From CAZFAP01 sp964516325 (GTDB lineage Bacteria; Auribacterota; JABMQX01), in the NCBI GenBank assembly GCA_964516325.1, contig CAZFAP010000029.1:1-36444 (forward strand): a stretch of 36,444 nt of DNA, given 5' to 3'. The notes under the pieces are model-generated. The model worked only from the letters and a program-made list of their open reading frames with translations. It did no database searches and had not been told where the DNA came from. Both the position numbers and the translations under genes were made by a program. Of this stretch, positions 17,121 through 25,865 are shown in pieces (positions within the stretch are counted from its first letter, which is position 1; every line of letters begins with the position of its first letter).

Positions 17121-17293
17121 GTAAGGCCTCAGTTTGGGCTGGCGAAGCTCATGGGGAACTCCGGGGGTCCCTTGCATGGGGATGGAACCGCAGATGAACG
17201 CAGATGGACGCAGATAAGGAACACGCGAGCGCTGAGTCGCCCCGGTGGGTCTCGGACTCTCGCGGGGTTGTCCGCCCGTGACTGAGGGATTAC
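17121..17293. repeat. Short intergenic inverted-end element (copy B)
   Basis: 173 bp between exbD and the guaB3 gene. Left end GTAAGGCCTCAGTTTGGGC and right end, read inward, GTAATCCCTCAGTCACGGGC. The first ~60 bases match 12548 onward (GGCGAAGG, CATGGGGATGGAACCGCAGA), then AACGCAGATGGACGCAGATAAGG follows in two segments. After the element, a TATACT -10 box (17334-17339) lies 41 bases further on; no good -35 is seen. Confidence 0.7.
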
Positions 17294-17333
17294 AGGATGC
17301 GAATCTTTCGTGTGGAAATGTGGCGGAGTTTCT

Positions 17334-17339
17334 TATACT
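17334..17339 (+). promoter_or_regulatory. Candidate -10 box for the guaB3 operon
   Basis: TATACT, close to the sigma70 -10 consensus, 41 bases past the right end of the element. A matching -35 is weak (TGTGGA, 17311-17316). The rest of the leader to 17435 holds no riboswitch I recognise. Confidence 0.3.
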
Positions 17340-17435
17340 TTGGCTCCTGAAGAGAGTAAGAGTCTGAGCGCTGCGGAGGCGGCGGCTACGCATGCTTTCG
17401 TCATAAACTCCTAAGAAAGAAAGGGGCAGTTCAGC

Positions 17436-18596
17436 ATGGGAATGTGGGTAGGGAGAGGCCGCAAGGCCCGATGGTGCTACGGCTTCGATGAAATCGCGCT
17501 GGTCCCGGGAACGGTCACAATCAACCCAGCCGAAGTGGATACGGGCTGGCAGATAGATGACCTGAAGTTCAATGTGCCTATTCTCGCCGCCGCGATGGAT
17601 GGCGTGGTGGACACGAGGTTTGCCGTCGAGATGGGGCGGCTTAGCGGGCTGGCTGTCCTGAACCTCGAAGGGGTCCAGACAAGGTACGAAGAACCCGGCG
17701 AGGTCCTGGAAAAAATAGCCAAAGCCTCTTCTCAAGAAGCAACGGAGCTTGTGCAATCCGTGTACGGGGAACCCATCAAAGAGCAGCTCGTCGCCAGGAG
17801 GGTCGAGGAGATCAAGAAAGCGGGCGTCCCGGCAGCCGTCTCCAGCATCCCGCAGAGAGCCGAAAAGTTCGGCGCCATCGCTCAGGAGGCCGGCGTGGAC
17901 CTCTTCGTGGTTCAGGCGACGGTTACGACCGCGCGACACGTCTCCACCCACTACAAACCGCTCGATTTTGAGAAATTCTGCAAGCAGATGAGGGTTCCCG
18001 TCATCGTCGGGAATTGCGTTACCTACGAAACCGCAGTCGAGCTAATGGATACCGGAATTGACGCCCTCCTCGTCGGCATTGGCCCCGGCGCCGCCTGCAC
18101 GACCAGGGGAGTCCTCGGAATCGGTGTGCCCCAGGTTACCGCAACCGCCGACTGCGCCGCTGCCCGCGACTTCCACTACAAGCGCAAGGGGAGGTACGTG
18201 CCGATTATCACGGACGGCGGCATGAGCGTCGGCGGTGACATCTGCAAAGCCTTCGCCAGCGGCGCCGACGCCGTCATGGTTGGATCGGCTTTCGCCAAGG
18301 CAAAGGAAGCTCCCGGTCGCGGATACCACTGGGGAATGGCTACGCCTCACTTCAATCTCCCCAGGGGCACCCGAATCTACGTCGGCACAACCGGAACCCT
18401 CGAGCAGATACTTTTCGGTCCCGCCGTCGTTGACGACGGCTCTCAGAACCTCATGGGCGCCCTTCAGACGGCTATGGGCAGCCTCGGCGCACGCACCATC
18501 AAGGAGATGCAGTTGACCGAGCTGATTATCGCCCCCGCCATAAAGACGGAAGGCAAAATCTTCCAGACCTATCAGAGGGTCGGGATGGCGAGGTAG
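17436..18596 (+). CDS. guaB3: GuaB3-type IMP dehydrogenase/GMP reductase relative
   Basis: 386 residues, ATG at 17436 with AAAGGGG twelve bases upstream. The protein is a single TIM barrel without the CBS pair of ordinary IMPDH. Catalytic loop GPGAACTTRGVLG has the nucleophilic Cys (Cys221); IITDGGMSVGGDICKAFASGADAVMVG is the phosphate-binding end, split here as IITDGGMSVGGD and GADAVMVG. N-terminal MGMWVGRGRKARWCYGFDEI is characteristic of the GuaB3 family of actinobacteria and cyanobacteria. Members were long annotated as IMPDH; recent work on a cyanobacterial member supports GMP reductase activity. Which direction operates here is open. Two genes downstream is guaA, consistent with control of the guanylate pool. 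Confidence 0.9.
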   Translation: MGMWVGRGRKARWCYGFDEIALVPGTVTINPAEVDTGWQIDDLKFNVPILAAAMDGVVDTRFAVEMGRLSGLAVLNLEGVQTRYEEPGEVLEKIAKASSQEATELVQSVYGEPIKEQLVARRVEEIKKAGVPAAVSSIPQRAEKFGAIAQEAGVDLFVVQATVTTARHVSTHYKPLDFEKFCKQMRVPVIVGNCVTYETAVELMDTGIDALLVGIGPGAACTTRGVLGIGVPQVTATADCAAARDFHYKRKGRYVPIITDGGMSVGGDICKAFASGADAVMVGSAFAKAKEAPGRGYHWGMATPHFNLPRGTRIYVGTTGTLEQILFGPAVVDDGSQNLMGALQTAMGSLGARTIKEMQLTELIIAPAIKTEGKIFQTYQRVGMAR

Positions 18597-18635
18597 AAGC
18601 TCTTCTTGTTTCCGAGGCGCGAGGTTGCGTTGCCG

Positions 18636-19487
18636 ATGCTCGATTTTCACATTCACACGACCCTCTCCTGCGATGGCCGCTCCACCCTGGACGAGGTCTG
18701 CCGCAGAGCCATGGAAATCGGACTCCGAGCCGTTTGCTTCACCGAGCACATGGAATTCGACCCCAACGACTCCGGATATGGCTACCTCAGCTACGAAGAA
18801 TACTCCGCCCGCGTTGACGAAGCCCGCTGCAAATACTCCGGCAAGCTCACCACATTCAAGGGGGTCGAGGCCGATTACCAGAGCCGCTTCGAAGAGAAGA
18901 TCAGGGATTGGCTCGCGGACAAGGAGCTGGACTTCGTTCTCGGTTCCGTTCATTATGTGGACGGAGAGATATTCTCCGAGCCGATGCTCGCCAAAAGGGA
19001 CATAGACGAGACGTATGTCGCTTATTTGGAGCAGGTGAGGCTCTCCGCCGAAAGCGGCCTTTTCTCCGCCATCGCGCACCTCGACTATATCAAGAGGTTC
19101 ACGGGCGACGTTTCCTACCTCGAGTCCAGCGAGCGACTTCGCCCATTCCTTGAAGAAGCTCTTCTGGCGATAATCGCAAACGGAGCCGCCCTCGAGGTGA
19201 ACACCAAAGGGCTGGTCGGCAAATCGCGCGATTACCGCCCCTCTCTGAACATTGTCCGTTTCTACAAACATCTCGGCGGCACAAAAGTAACCATCGGCTC
19301 CGACGCCCACGACTGCTATGTTCTCGGGACCGGCGTCGGAAAGCTCCGGCTCACTTGTGCCAAAATGGGCCTCGAGGTCGTTACGACTCCAAAAACACTG
19401 AAAAGAAACCTCCTCGCTCACGGGGATGACGGGAAACTGTCAGGGTCACGGCAAAAAGGCGTTTACACAGGGGGTGGCCGTTGTTAG
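18636..19487 (+). CDS. PHP-domain histidinol-phosphatase-like phosphoesterase
   Basis: 283 residues from ATG 18636; TTG codons at 18606 and 18630 are possible but lack a better ribosome site. Metal ligands are in order: MLDFHIHTT (H-x-H), CFTEHMEF, GVEADY, GSVHYVDG, IAHLDYIKR and SDAHD. These are the nine-ligand trinuclear site of the PHP superfamily, nearest in look to HisK/HisJ histidinol phosphatases, so the reaction is probably hydrolysis of a small phosphoester. No other his genes are nearby, so the substrate is uncertain. The gene sits 39 bases after guaB3 and 47 before guaA on the same strand, likely in one operon. Confidence 0.85.
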   Translation: MLDFHIHTTLSCDGRSTLDEVCRRAMEIGLRAVCFTEHMEFDPNDSGYGYLSYEEYSARVDEARCKYSGKLTTFKGVEADYQSRFEEKIRDWLADKELDFVLGSVHYVDGEIFSEPMLAKRDIDETYVAYLEQVRLSAESGLFSAIAHLDYIKRFTGDVSYLESSERLRPFLEEALLAIIANGAALEVNTKGLVGKSRDYRPSLNIVRFYKHLGGTKVTIGSDAHDCYVLGTGVGKLRLTCAKMGLEVVTTPKTLKRNLLAHGDDGKLSGSRQKGVYTGGGRC

Positions 19488-19534
19488 TATTCGTAACGAG
19501 TGATTGGGGGATTGCTTCCTTGCTTCGGTGAACT

Positions 19535-21079
19535 ATGGAACCTTTAGAAAAAATTGCGATACTCGATTTTGGTTCGCAATACAGCCAGTTGATCGCCCGC
19601 AGAGTTCGGGAGAACGGTGTCTATTCGGTCATCGTTGACCATGACATCGAGCCGGACGAACTGGACAGACTCGCCCCTCAAGGAATCGTTCTTTCGGGCG
19701 GCCCAGCCAGCGTTTATGACCAGAACTCTCCGAAATGCGACCCCGCGATTCTGAAGGGAGACCGCCCCGTCCTCGGAATCTGTTATGGCATGCAGTTGAT
19801 GGGCTTCCTTCTCGGCGGAAAAGTCGAGCGAGGCGCCAAGCGAGAATTCGGGCGCGCGGAACTCACCGTCGAAAAAGATAGCCCCCTTTTTGCAGGATTG
19901 GATAAGCGTCAAACCGTCTGGATGAGCCACGGCGACAAGGTCACCATGCTTCCCGCCGGATATGAACTTGTCGGGCGGACGGATAACTGCGAAATCACCG
20001 TCATGGGCGACCGCCGGGGAACGCACTTCGGCGTCCAGTTCCATCCCGAAGTCGTCCACACCGAACGCGGAAAAGAAATCCTCCGCAACTTCCTGTTCAA
20101 GCTCTGCCGCTGCCGCGGCGACTGGAATATGGGGTCCTTCCACAGGCAGGCCGTTCGAGAGATTCGGGAGACAGTCGGTGGGGAGAAAGTCGTCCTGGGA
20201 GTCAGCGGCGGAGTGGATTCTTCCGTCACCGCCAGGCTGCTCCACGAGGCCATCGGCGACCAACTCACCTGCATATTCGTCAATAACGGTTTGCTCAGGA
20301 AAGGCGAAGCCGAGGAAGTCCGCGAACGCTTCGAGCGGGACGAAGAGATAGAGCTTCTCTATGTTGACGCCGAAGAAGAATTCTTGACCGCACTCAAGGG
20401 CGTGGAGGACCCGGAGCAGAAAAGAAAAATCATCGGCGCCGAGTTCATAAAGGCTTTCGAGCGAGCCGCCGCAGAATTGAGGGACGTGCGGTTTCTCGCC
20501 CAAGGAACGCTCTATCCGGACGTCATCGAGAGCCGTTCGCCGAGAGGCGGTCCCTCCGCGACCATAAAAACACACCATAATGTCGGGGGACTCCCCGAGT
20601 GGTTGAATTTCGAGCTGATAGAGCCATTGAGAAACCTCTTCAAAGACGAGGTGCGGCTCCTCGGCGAAGAACTGGGGATGTCCGAAGAGGTCGTCTGGCG
20701 GCATCCTTTCCCCGGACCCGGTCTCGCCGTCAGGATCATTGACGAGGTCACAAAAGAAAGGCTCGACCTCCTGCGAGAAGCGGACATCAGGTTCGTGGAC
20801 GAAATCAAGGCGGCCGGCTACTACGGAAAGATAGCCCAGGCGTTCGTGGTTCTCCTGCCGGTGAAAACCGTCGGAGTCATGGGTGACGAGAGAACCTACG
20901 AGAATGTTGTCGCCATCCGTGCAGTTACAACTGAGGATTTCATGACGGCGGATTGGGTCAAGCTCCCGTACGACCTGCTGGGGCGGATTTCCAACCGGAT
21001 CATCAACGAAGTCCGAGGGATAAACCGGGTCGTGTACGACATCAGCTCCAAACCCCCCAGCACCATCGAGTGGGAGTAA
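19535..21079 (+). CDS. guaA: GMP synthase (glutamine-hydrolysing)
   Basis: 514 residues, full length. Glutaminase domain first: DFGSQYSQLIARRVRE, SGGPASVYD, and the nucleophile in LGICYGMQ (Cys83), with FHPEVVHT carrying the catalytic His. The ATP-pyrophosphatase P-loop SGGVDSSVTARLLHEAIG follows, then the C-terminal dimerisation domain with HHNVGGLPE, HPFPGPGLAVRI and the terminal KPPSTIEWE. It converts XMP, glutamine and ATP into GMP. All catalytic residues are present. ATG at 19535; no strong Shine-Dalgarno is seen, as for its upstream neighbour, which may mean translation is coupled through the operon. Confidence 0.97.
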   Translation: MEPLEKIAILDFGSQYSQLIARRVRENGVYSVIVDHDIEPDELDRLAPQGIVLSGGPASVYDQNSPKCDPAILKGDRPVLGICYGMQLMGFLLGGKVERGAKREFGRAELTVEKDSPLFAGLDKRQTVWMSHGDKVTMLPAGYELVGRTDNCEITVMGDRRGTHFGVQFHPEVVHTERGKEILRNFLFKLCRCRGDWNMGSFHRQAVREIRETVGGEKVVLGVSGGVDSSVTARLLHEAIGDQLTCIFVNNGLLRKGEAEEVRERFERDEEIELLYVDAEEEFLTALKGVEDPEQKRKIIGAEFIKAFERAAAELRDVRFLAQGTLYPDVIESRSPRGGPSATIKTHHNVGGLPEWLNFELIEPLRNLFKDEVRLLGEELGMSEEVVWRHPFPGPGLAVRIIDEVTKERLDLLREADIRFVDEIKAAGYYGKIAQAFVVLLPVKTVGVMGDERTYENVVAIRAVTTEDFMTADWVKLPYDLLGRISNRIINEVRGINRVVYDISSKPPSTIEWE

Positions 21080-21179
21080 GAGCCCTTTCGGCGTCCGCGT
21101 CCTCAGCGCCTTCTGCGGTTAGCAGCGATGCAACTACGGGAACCGCAAAGACCGCAGACTACACTCAGAGAGTCAAACG
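21080..21179 (+). repeat. Intergenic repeat remnant after guaA
   Basis: The 100-bp gap has TCTGCGGTT near 21110 and AACCGCAAAGACCGCAGA near 21140, an imperfect inverted pair of the AACCGCAGA core found in the other elements. The guaA stop is within GTAAG, as at the ends of other elements. No clear ends, so a remnant rather than a full copy. Confidence 0.4.
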
Positions 21180-24100
21180 GTGAATCAGCCCACTTTCGTT
21201 CACCTCCACAATCATACCGAATACAGCCTTCTCGACGGCGGATGCCGCATTGCGGACATGGTCAACACGGCGGCGCAAATGGGGATGCCGGCGGTTGCCA
21301 TTACCGACCACGGCAGCATGTACGGAGTCATTGAGTTTTACAAGGCGGCGCGCTCCGTCGGCGTCAAACCCATCATCGGCATGGAAGCCTACATCGCCCC
21401 TCGTGACAGGAGGGACAAGAGAACCTACGGGATCAAGGACGCTTCCTTCCACCTCGTCCTTCTGGCCAAGAACGCCGAAGGCTATCGCAACCTCATCAAG
21501 CTGGCCACCGCAGCGCATCTCGAGGGCTTCTATTATAAGCCGAGAATAGATAAGGAGATACTCTCGCAGCACAGCCGCGGACTAATCGCCTTGTCCGCGT
21601 GCCTGAAAGGCGAAATCCCCTGCCTCATCCTCAAGGGCGAAACCGAGCAGGCGAAAAGCGTTGCTCGCTTTTACCGCGACCTATTCGGGGAGGACTTCTA
21701 CCTTGAGCTCCACAACCACGGCATCCCCGAACAGCTCCCCGTCAATTCCGCGTTGATGGAGCTCGGGAGGCAGTTGTCCATTCCTCTCGTGGCCACGAAC
21801 GACTGCCACTACCTTCATCGGGAAGACGCCGAAGCCCACGACGTTCTTCTCTGCATCCAAACCGGCAACTCCGTGTCCGACACGAAGAGGTTGAAGTTCG
21901 CCACCGACCAATTCTATTTCAGAACCCCGGAAGAAATGGCCAGCGCCTTGCCCGAAGACCCGAAGGCGCTTCGCAACACGCTCGAAATCGCCGAAAAATG
22001 CAATCTGGAGCTCGACTTCAGCTATCACCACTACCCGACCTTCCACGCCGACTATCCGGGCAGTCTGAAGGATTACCTCGTGCATCTCTGCGAAGAAGGT
22101 CTCCCTCGCAGATACCCGAACGTCTCGCCCGAGGTCCGTCAAAGGCTTGACTATGAGGTCGGCGTCATTGACGCCAAGGGGCTGACCAGCTACATCCTCA
22201 TCGTCTGGGATTTCGTTCACTACGCCCGGGAGAGAGGTATCCCCGTTGGCCCGGGCCGCGGCTCCGCCGTCGGAAGCCTCGTCTGCTACCTGCTGGGCAT
22301 ATCGGACATTGACCCGCTCAAATATGGTCTCCCCTTTGAACGATTCATCAACCCCGAACGACCCAGCTTCCCCGATATTGACATTGACCTGTGCTACAAC
22401 CGCAGAAACGAAGTGATTGACTACGTCGTCCAGAAGTATGGCAAATCGAACGTCGCCCAAATCATCACCTTCGGCACGCTCGGCGCGAAGATGGTCGTCC
22501 GCGACGTGGGGCGCGCCCTCGGCTATCCGTACGGCCAGGTGGACCGGGTCGCAAGGCTCATCCCCGCCGGCCCCAACGTATCCTTGCAGGACTCGCTCGA
22601 CTCGCAGTCCGAACTCAAGAAGCTCTACGACCGCGACGACATGGTCAGGAGAATTTTCAACATTTCCTTCCAGTTGGAGGGCCTCGCGAGAAACGCCTCC
22701 ACGCACGCCGCCGGCGTCGTCATATCCAGCGAGGACCTCACGAATCTCGTCCCCCTGTGCCGCGGCAGCAGCAACGAAATCGTGACTCAGTACTCCATGA
22801 AGCCCATCACGGAAATCGGGCTTCTCAAGATGGATTTCCTCGGCCTCAAGACCCTGACCGTCATTGACGATGCGGTCCAGATGGTTCGGGAGCGCCACGG
22901 CGTTTCTCTCGACATGAGTCAAGTGCCGCTCGATGACGCCAAGACCTTCCGGTTACTCAAGCACGCGAAAACCGCAGGCGTCTTCCAACTGGAAAGCCCG
23001 GGGATGCGAGACCTCGCTCAGAAGCTCAAGCCCGACTGCTTCGAGGACATCGTCGCCATGATCGCCCTTTTCCGCCCGGGTCCCATGGAGATGATCCCGG
23101 ACTTCATCTCTCGAAAGCACAACAAGCGGCGCATCGAATACGACCATCCCCTTCTGGAGCCCATCCTCAAGGAGACCTACGGCATTTTCGTCTATCAGGA
23201 GCAGGTCATGCGGTGCGCCAACGTGCTGGCGGGTTTCTCCCTCGCCCAGAGCGACGTTCTTCGACGGAGCATGGGCAAAAAGAAGCCCGAAGAGATGGCC
23301 GCCCAGAGGAAGGTCTTCGTCGAGGGAGCTCAGAGGAACAAAGTTCCCAGGGAAGTCGCCGAGAAGATATTCGATACCATGCAGAGGTTTTCTCTCTACG
23401 GCTTTAACAAATGCCACAGCGCCGCGTATGCTTTCATCGTCTATCAGACAGCCTTCCTGAAAGCCAACTATCCTCACGGATACATGGCCGCCCTCCTCTC
23501 CAATGAGATCGGCGCCACCGACCGCGTCAGCCGATACGTCCGGGAATGCGAGTCCCTCGGCATCAAAATCCTTCCCCCGGACATCAACGAGTCCGACGCC
23601 AGGTTCACGGTGGGCGACGACGGCATAAGGTTCGGACTTTCCGCTGTGAAGAACGTAGGCAAAGGCGCCATTGACCACATTGCCTCACGACGAGCCGTCC
23701 ACGGGCCCTACAATTCCATCTACGATTTCGCCCGCAACGTGGACTTGCGGATCGTCAATCGAAAGGTAATGGAAAGCCTCATCAAGTGCGGCGCCTTTGA
23801 TACTACCGGCTGGAAGAGATCGCAGCTTTTCCAGTCGCTCGACCGAGCAATCGAGCTGGCGAGCAGAACGCAGCTCGATCGGCAGAAGGGGCAGACCTCC
23901 CTCTTCGACGTCCTCGCCGAAGGGGATACTTCCGCACTCGAATACCATGAGCCGCCCGACGTCGAAGAATACCCGAAGGCCCAGCTTCTGGCATTCGAGA
24001 AGGAACTCCTTGGGTTCTACCTGACCGGCCACCCCCTCGATCGCTACGCAGAGAAAATCAAGCAACTCCAGTGCTGCACAATCGAGGAGCTCGACCGAAC

Positions 24101-24731
24101 GACCTCCAACTCCCGCGTTCGCCTCGCGGGGATCATTTCGGCGATCCGCAATACAGCCAAGAAGTCCACCCAGGAGAGAATGGCCATCCTGACCGTCGAG
24201 GACGTGGAGAACATAATTGAAGTCCTCGTTTTCCCCGAAGCCTACAAAAGATGCTCGGCTGTCTTGACCAAGGAAGAGCCGGTCGTCATCGTGGGCAGGC
24301 TCGATAAGAAAGACGTTGCTCCCAAGATCGTCGCCGACAATGTCGTCTTTCTTGACCAGGCGGACGCGAGCCTCCTCGAAAGCCCTCCTGCTCGTGCTGC
24401 CGTTCCCGCCGACGCAGGCGCCGCGCGCGAATCCGCCACAGACTTCGATTTCCCATTTGGGACGGTTCCCGAGCCTTCCCCGAACGGCGTAGTCATCCGG
24501 TTGGATGTCGAAGCCAACGAGGACAACCTCCTCGAACTGAAGGGGCTTTTGTCTGACTTCCCCGGTCAAAGCCCCGTCAGGCTGTTCTTCTGCCTGGACA
24601 ACGGCCGGCAAGTCGTGGCGGAAGTCAAATGCGGATTTGGAGTCTCGGCCGAAGGAAGCCTTCTGGAGAAGCTGCGGGGGCTACCTTACGTCGGGGAGGT
24701 CACCCATTCCTCTGAATCTTCGCCCGAGTGA
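21180..24731 (+). CDS. dnaE: DNA polymerase III alpha subunit (DnaE)
   Basis: 1183 residues, GTG start. N-terminal PHP domain (HLHNHTEYSLLDGG, ITDHGSMYG) with its metal-binding residues intact, which suggests a working PHP proofreading or phosphatase centre, unlike E. coli. Polymerase catalytic Asp pair lies in FPDIDIDL at residues 401 and 403, and the third in KMDFLGL (Asp552). The GPGRGSAVGSLV, HAAGVVIS and GMRDL segments are typical DnaE1. The helix-hairpin-helix and OB-fold (VRLAGIISAIRNT) region closes the protein. It copies the chromosome as the replicative polymerase. The stop codon TGA coincides with the outer end of the next repeat element. Confidence 0.97.
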   Translation: MNQPTFVHLHNHTEYSLLDGGCRIADMVNTAAQMGMPAVAITDHGSMYGVIEFYKAARSVGVKPIIGMEAYIAPRDRRDKRTYGIKDASFHLVLLAKNAEGYRNLIKLATAAHLEGFYYKPRIDKEILSQHSRGLIALSACLKGEIPCLILKGETEQAKSVARFYRDLFGEDFYLELHNHGIPEQLPVNSALMELGRQLSIPLVATNDCHYLHREDAEAHDVLLCIQTGNSVSDTKRLKFATDQFYFRTPEEMASALPEDPKALRNTLEIAEKCNLELDFSYHHYPTFHADYPGSLKDYLVHLCEEGLPRRYPNVSPEVRQRLDYEVGVIDAKGLTSYILIVWDFVHYARERGIPVGPGRGSAVGSLVCYLLGISDIDPLKYGLPFERFINPERPSFPDIDIDLCYNRRNEVIDYVVQKYGKSNVAQIITFGTLGAKMVVRDVGRALGYPYGQVDRVARLIPAGPNVSLQDSLDSQSELKKLYDRDDMVRRIFNISFQLEGLARNASTHAAGVVISSEDLTNLVPLCRGSSNEIVTQYSMKPITEIGLLKMDFLGLKTLTVIDDAVQMVRERHGVSLDMSQVPLDDAKTFRLLKHAKTAGVFQLESPGMRDLAQKLKPDCFEDIVAMIALFRPGPMEMIPDFISRKHNKRRIEYDHPLLEPILKETYGIFVYQEQVMRCANVLAGFSLAQSDVLRRSMGKKKPEEMAAQRKVFVEGAQRNKVPREVAEKIFDTMQRFSLYGFNKCHSAAYAFIVYQTAFLKANYPHGYMAALLSNEIGATDRVSRYVRECESLGIKILPPDINESDARFTVGDDGIRFGLSAVKNVGKGAIDHIASRRAVHGPYNSIYDFARNVDLRIVNRKVMESLIKCGAFDTTGWKRSQLFQSLDRAIELASRTQLDRQKGQTSLFDVLAEGDTSALEYHEPPDVEEYPKAQLLAFEKELLGFYLTGHPLDRYAEKIKQLQCCTIEELDRTTSNSRVRLAGIISAIRNTAKKSTQERMAILTVEDVENIIEVLVFPEAYKRCSAVLTKEEPVVIVGRLDKKDVAPKIVADNVVFLDQADASLLESPPARAAVPADAGAARESATDFDFPFGTVPEPSPNGVVIRLDVEANEDNLLELKGLLSDFPGQSPVRLFFCLDNGRQVVAEVKCGFGVSAEGSLLEKLRGLPYVGEVTHSSESSPE

Positions 24732-24899
24732 CCCTCGGGAACGACTCAGCTACGATCGGGCGAGCCGTCACTGCTGAGCAGGCGCTCACGCAGGCGGGTC
24801 GAACCCCAGAGACCGCAGAGGGGGCTCTCTGTGAGTCCATTGCTCCTCGGCGGTCTCGGTGTTCTGTGCGGTGAGTTCCTCCCAAGACTGAGGCATTAC
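24728..24899. repeat. Short intergenic inverted-end element (copy D)
   Basis: 172 bp. Right end, read inward, GTAATGCCTCAGTCTTGGG; left end GTGACCCTCGGGAACGACTC, which resembles the mirrored right end of copy 1 (CTCGGGAGCGACTC) with a short deletion. The middle holds CCAGAGACCGCAGAG and CGGCGGTCTCGG. The left end is the stop codon of dnaE plus one base. Confidence 0.6.
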
Positions 24900-24918
24900 G
24901 ACCCTGGGAAATTTTTCC

Positions 24919-24947
24919 TTGACCGGTGGGGGCGCGACTGGTAGCAT
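24919..24947 (+). promoter_or_regulatory. Sigma70-type promoter candidate
   Basis: TTGACC (24919-24924) and TAGCAT (24942-24947), 17 bases apart, beginning 20 bases after the right end of the repeat element. The predicted leader to ATG 24979 is about 25 bases. Confidence 0.45.
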
Positions 24948-24978
24948 CCATTTTACTCTTATAGTGGAACTTACGTCT

Positions 24979-25443
24979 ATGACCGATCCCAAACTCGACA
25001 AGGAAATCGAGCATCTCAAAGGGTGCATGGAGTCGCTGCGCCATTTCCACAGCGTCTTCGACAACGCCATCTTGACTGAAACCGTCGTCCCGGAAGACGA
25101 GGGGAAGCTCCAGGAACTCCGGTTGACTCTCCCCACCCAATGGGACACCCTGGTTCAGCGACTCGGGCTTCGCGCCGATAACTCAGTCAGCACAATCGCG
25201 GAACTGGCGAACTCCCTTGCGACTGTGGTCACGCTGACTGACTTCCAGAAGCGCAAGCTGTACGATGTCTGGCACAGAGCCCAGATGAAGCTTCATTTCC
25301 TCCTGGGGAGGCTTCTGGATAGAAGACAAAAGCTGGAGGCCTTGCACCCGGGACGAGAGAAGGCCCGAAAGGTGGTCACCGGCGTCGTGTTTCTGGTCGC
25401 GCTGGCCGTCATCGCCATTGTCATCTTCGTCATTTTGCGCTAA
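24979..25443 (+). CDS. Small membrane protein with a C-terminal anchor, unknown
   Basis: 154 residues from ATG 24979; an in-frame start at 24919 lies in the promoter and is rejected. Residues 1-125 are mostly helical and charged (KLDKEIEHLKGCMESLRHF, FQKRKLYDVWHRAQMKLHFLLGRLL), with no motif I recognise. The last ~28 residues contain a single hydrophobic helix (VVTGVVFLVALAVIAIVIFVIL) ending in Arg at the stop, as in tail-anchored proteins with a cytoplasmic head. It lies between dnaE and an HU-like gene. Not assigned to a family. Confidence 0.75.
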   Translation: MTDPKLDKEIEHLKGCMESLRHFHSVFDNAILTETVVPEDEGKLQELRLTLPTQWDTLVQRLGLRADNSVSTIAELANSLATVVTLTDFQKRKLYDVWHRAQMKLHFLLGRLLDRRQKLEALHPGREKARKVVTGVVFLVALAVIAIVIFVILR

Positions 25444-25565
25444 GCTTCGGTTTGGCTGTGCCGGTCCGCGCGGCTCGGTGCGCGCTGGAAACAGGTGGGT
25501 TTTGAGGATGAACTCGTTCCCGTCGCTCTTTCTTTCCGATATCCAACTGCCAAAGGAGGAATAAC

Positions 25566-25865
25566 ATGTCCAGGTGCACGACCAAGAGGGAGTTGGTGGT
25601 CAAGATTGCCAAGGAGACAGGCTTAACCCAGCTCGAGGTAAAAGAAGTCGTCCAGAGGCTCCTCGATTCGGTTATTGATAGTCTGGCCGCTGGGAATACC
25701 ATCGAACTTCGTAACTTCGGAATCTTCAAGCCCGTCAAGAGAAAAGCCAGAGTCGGCAGAAACCCCAACAACCCCACTGTCGAGGTCCAAATCCCTGCCA
25801 AGTGGATTTGCGATTTCAAGCCCGGCAAAATCATGAAGGAGAGGATCACCAAGATTGTCTCGTGA
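25566..25865 (+). CDS. HU/IHF-family DNA-binding protein
   Basis: 99 residues with a strong ribosome site (AAGGAGG, 7 bases before ATG). The N-terminal helices (TKRELVVKIAKETGLTQLEVKEVVQRLLDSV) and the beta-arm region IELRNFGIFKPVKRKARVGRNPNN are the HU fold, with the 'GRNP' turn that inserts Pro between DNA bases. Such proteins bend and compact DNA as homo- or heterodimers. Whether HU or IHF cannot be told. A basic-hydrophobic end (ICDFKPGKIMKERI) is within family range. The gap 25444-25565 shows no clear promoter. Confidence 0.93.
   Translation: MSRCTTKRELVVKIAKETGLTQLEVKEVVQRLLDSVIDSLAAGNTIELRNFGIFKPVKRKARVGRNPNNPTVEVQIPAKWICDFKPGKIMKERITKIVS

Noticed and set aside
18042..19421. 459-residue minus-strand open frame
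   Set aside because: Antisense to guaB3 and the PHP phosphatase; long frames opposite real genes are expected at this GC content.
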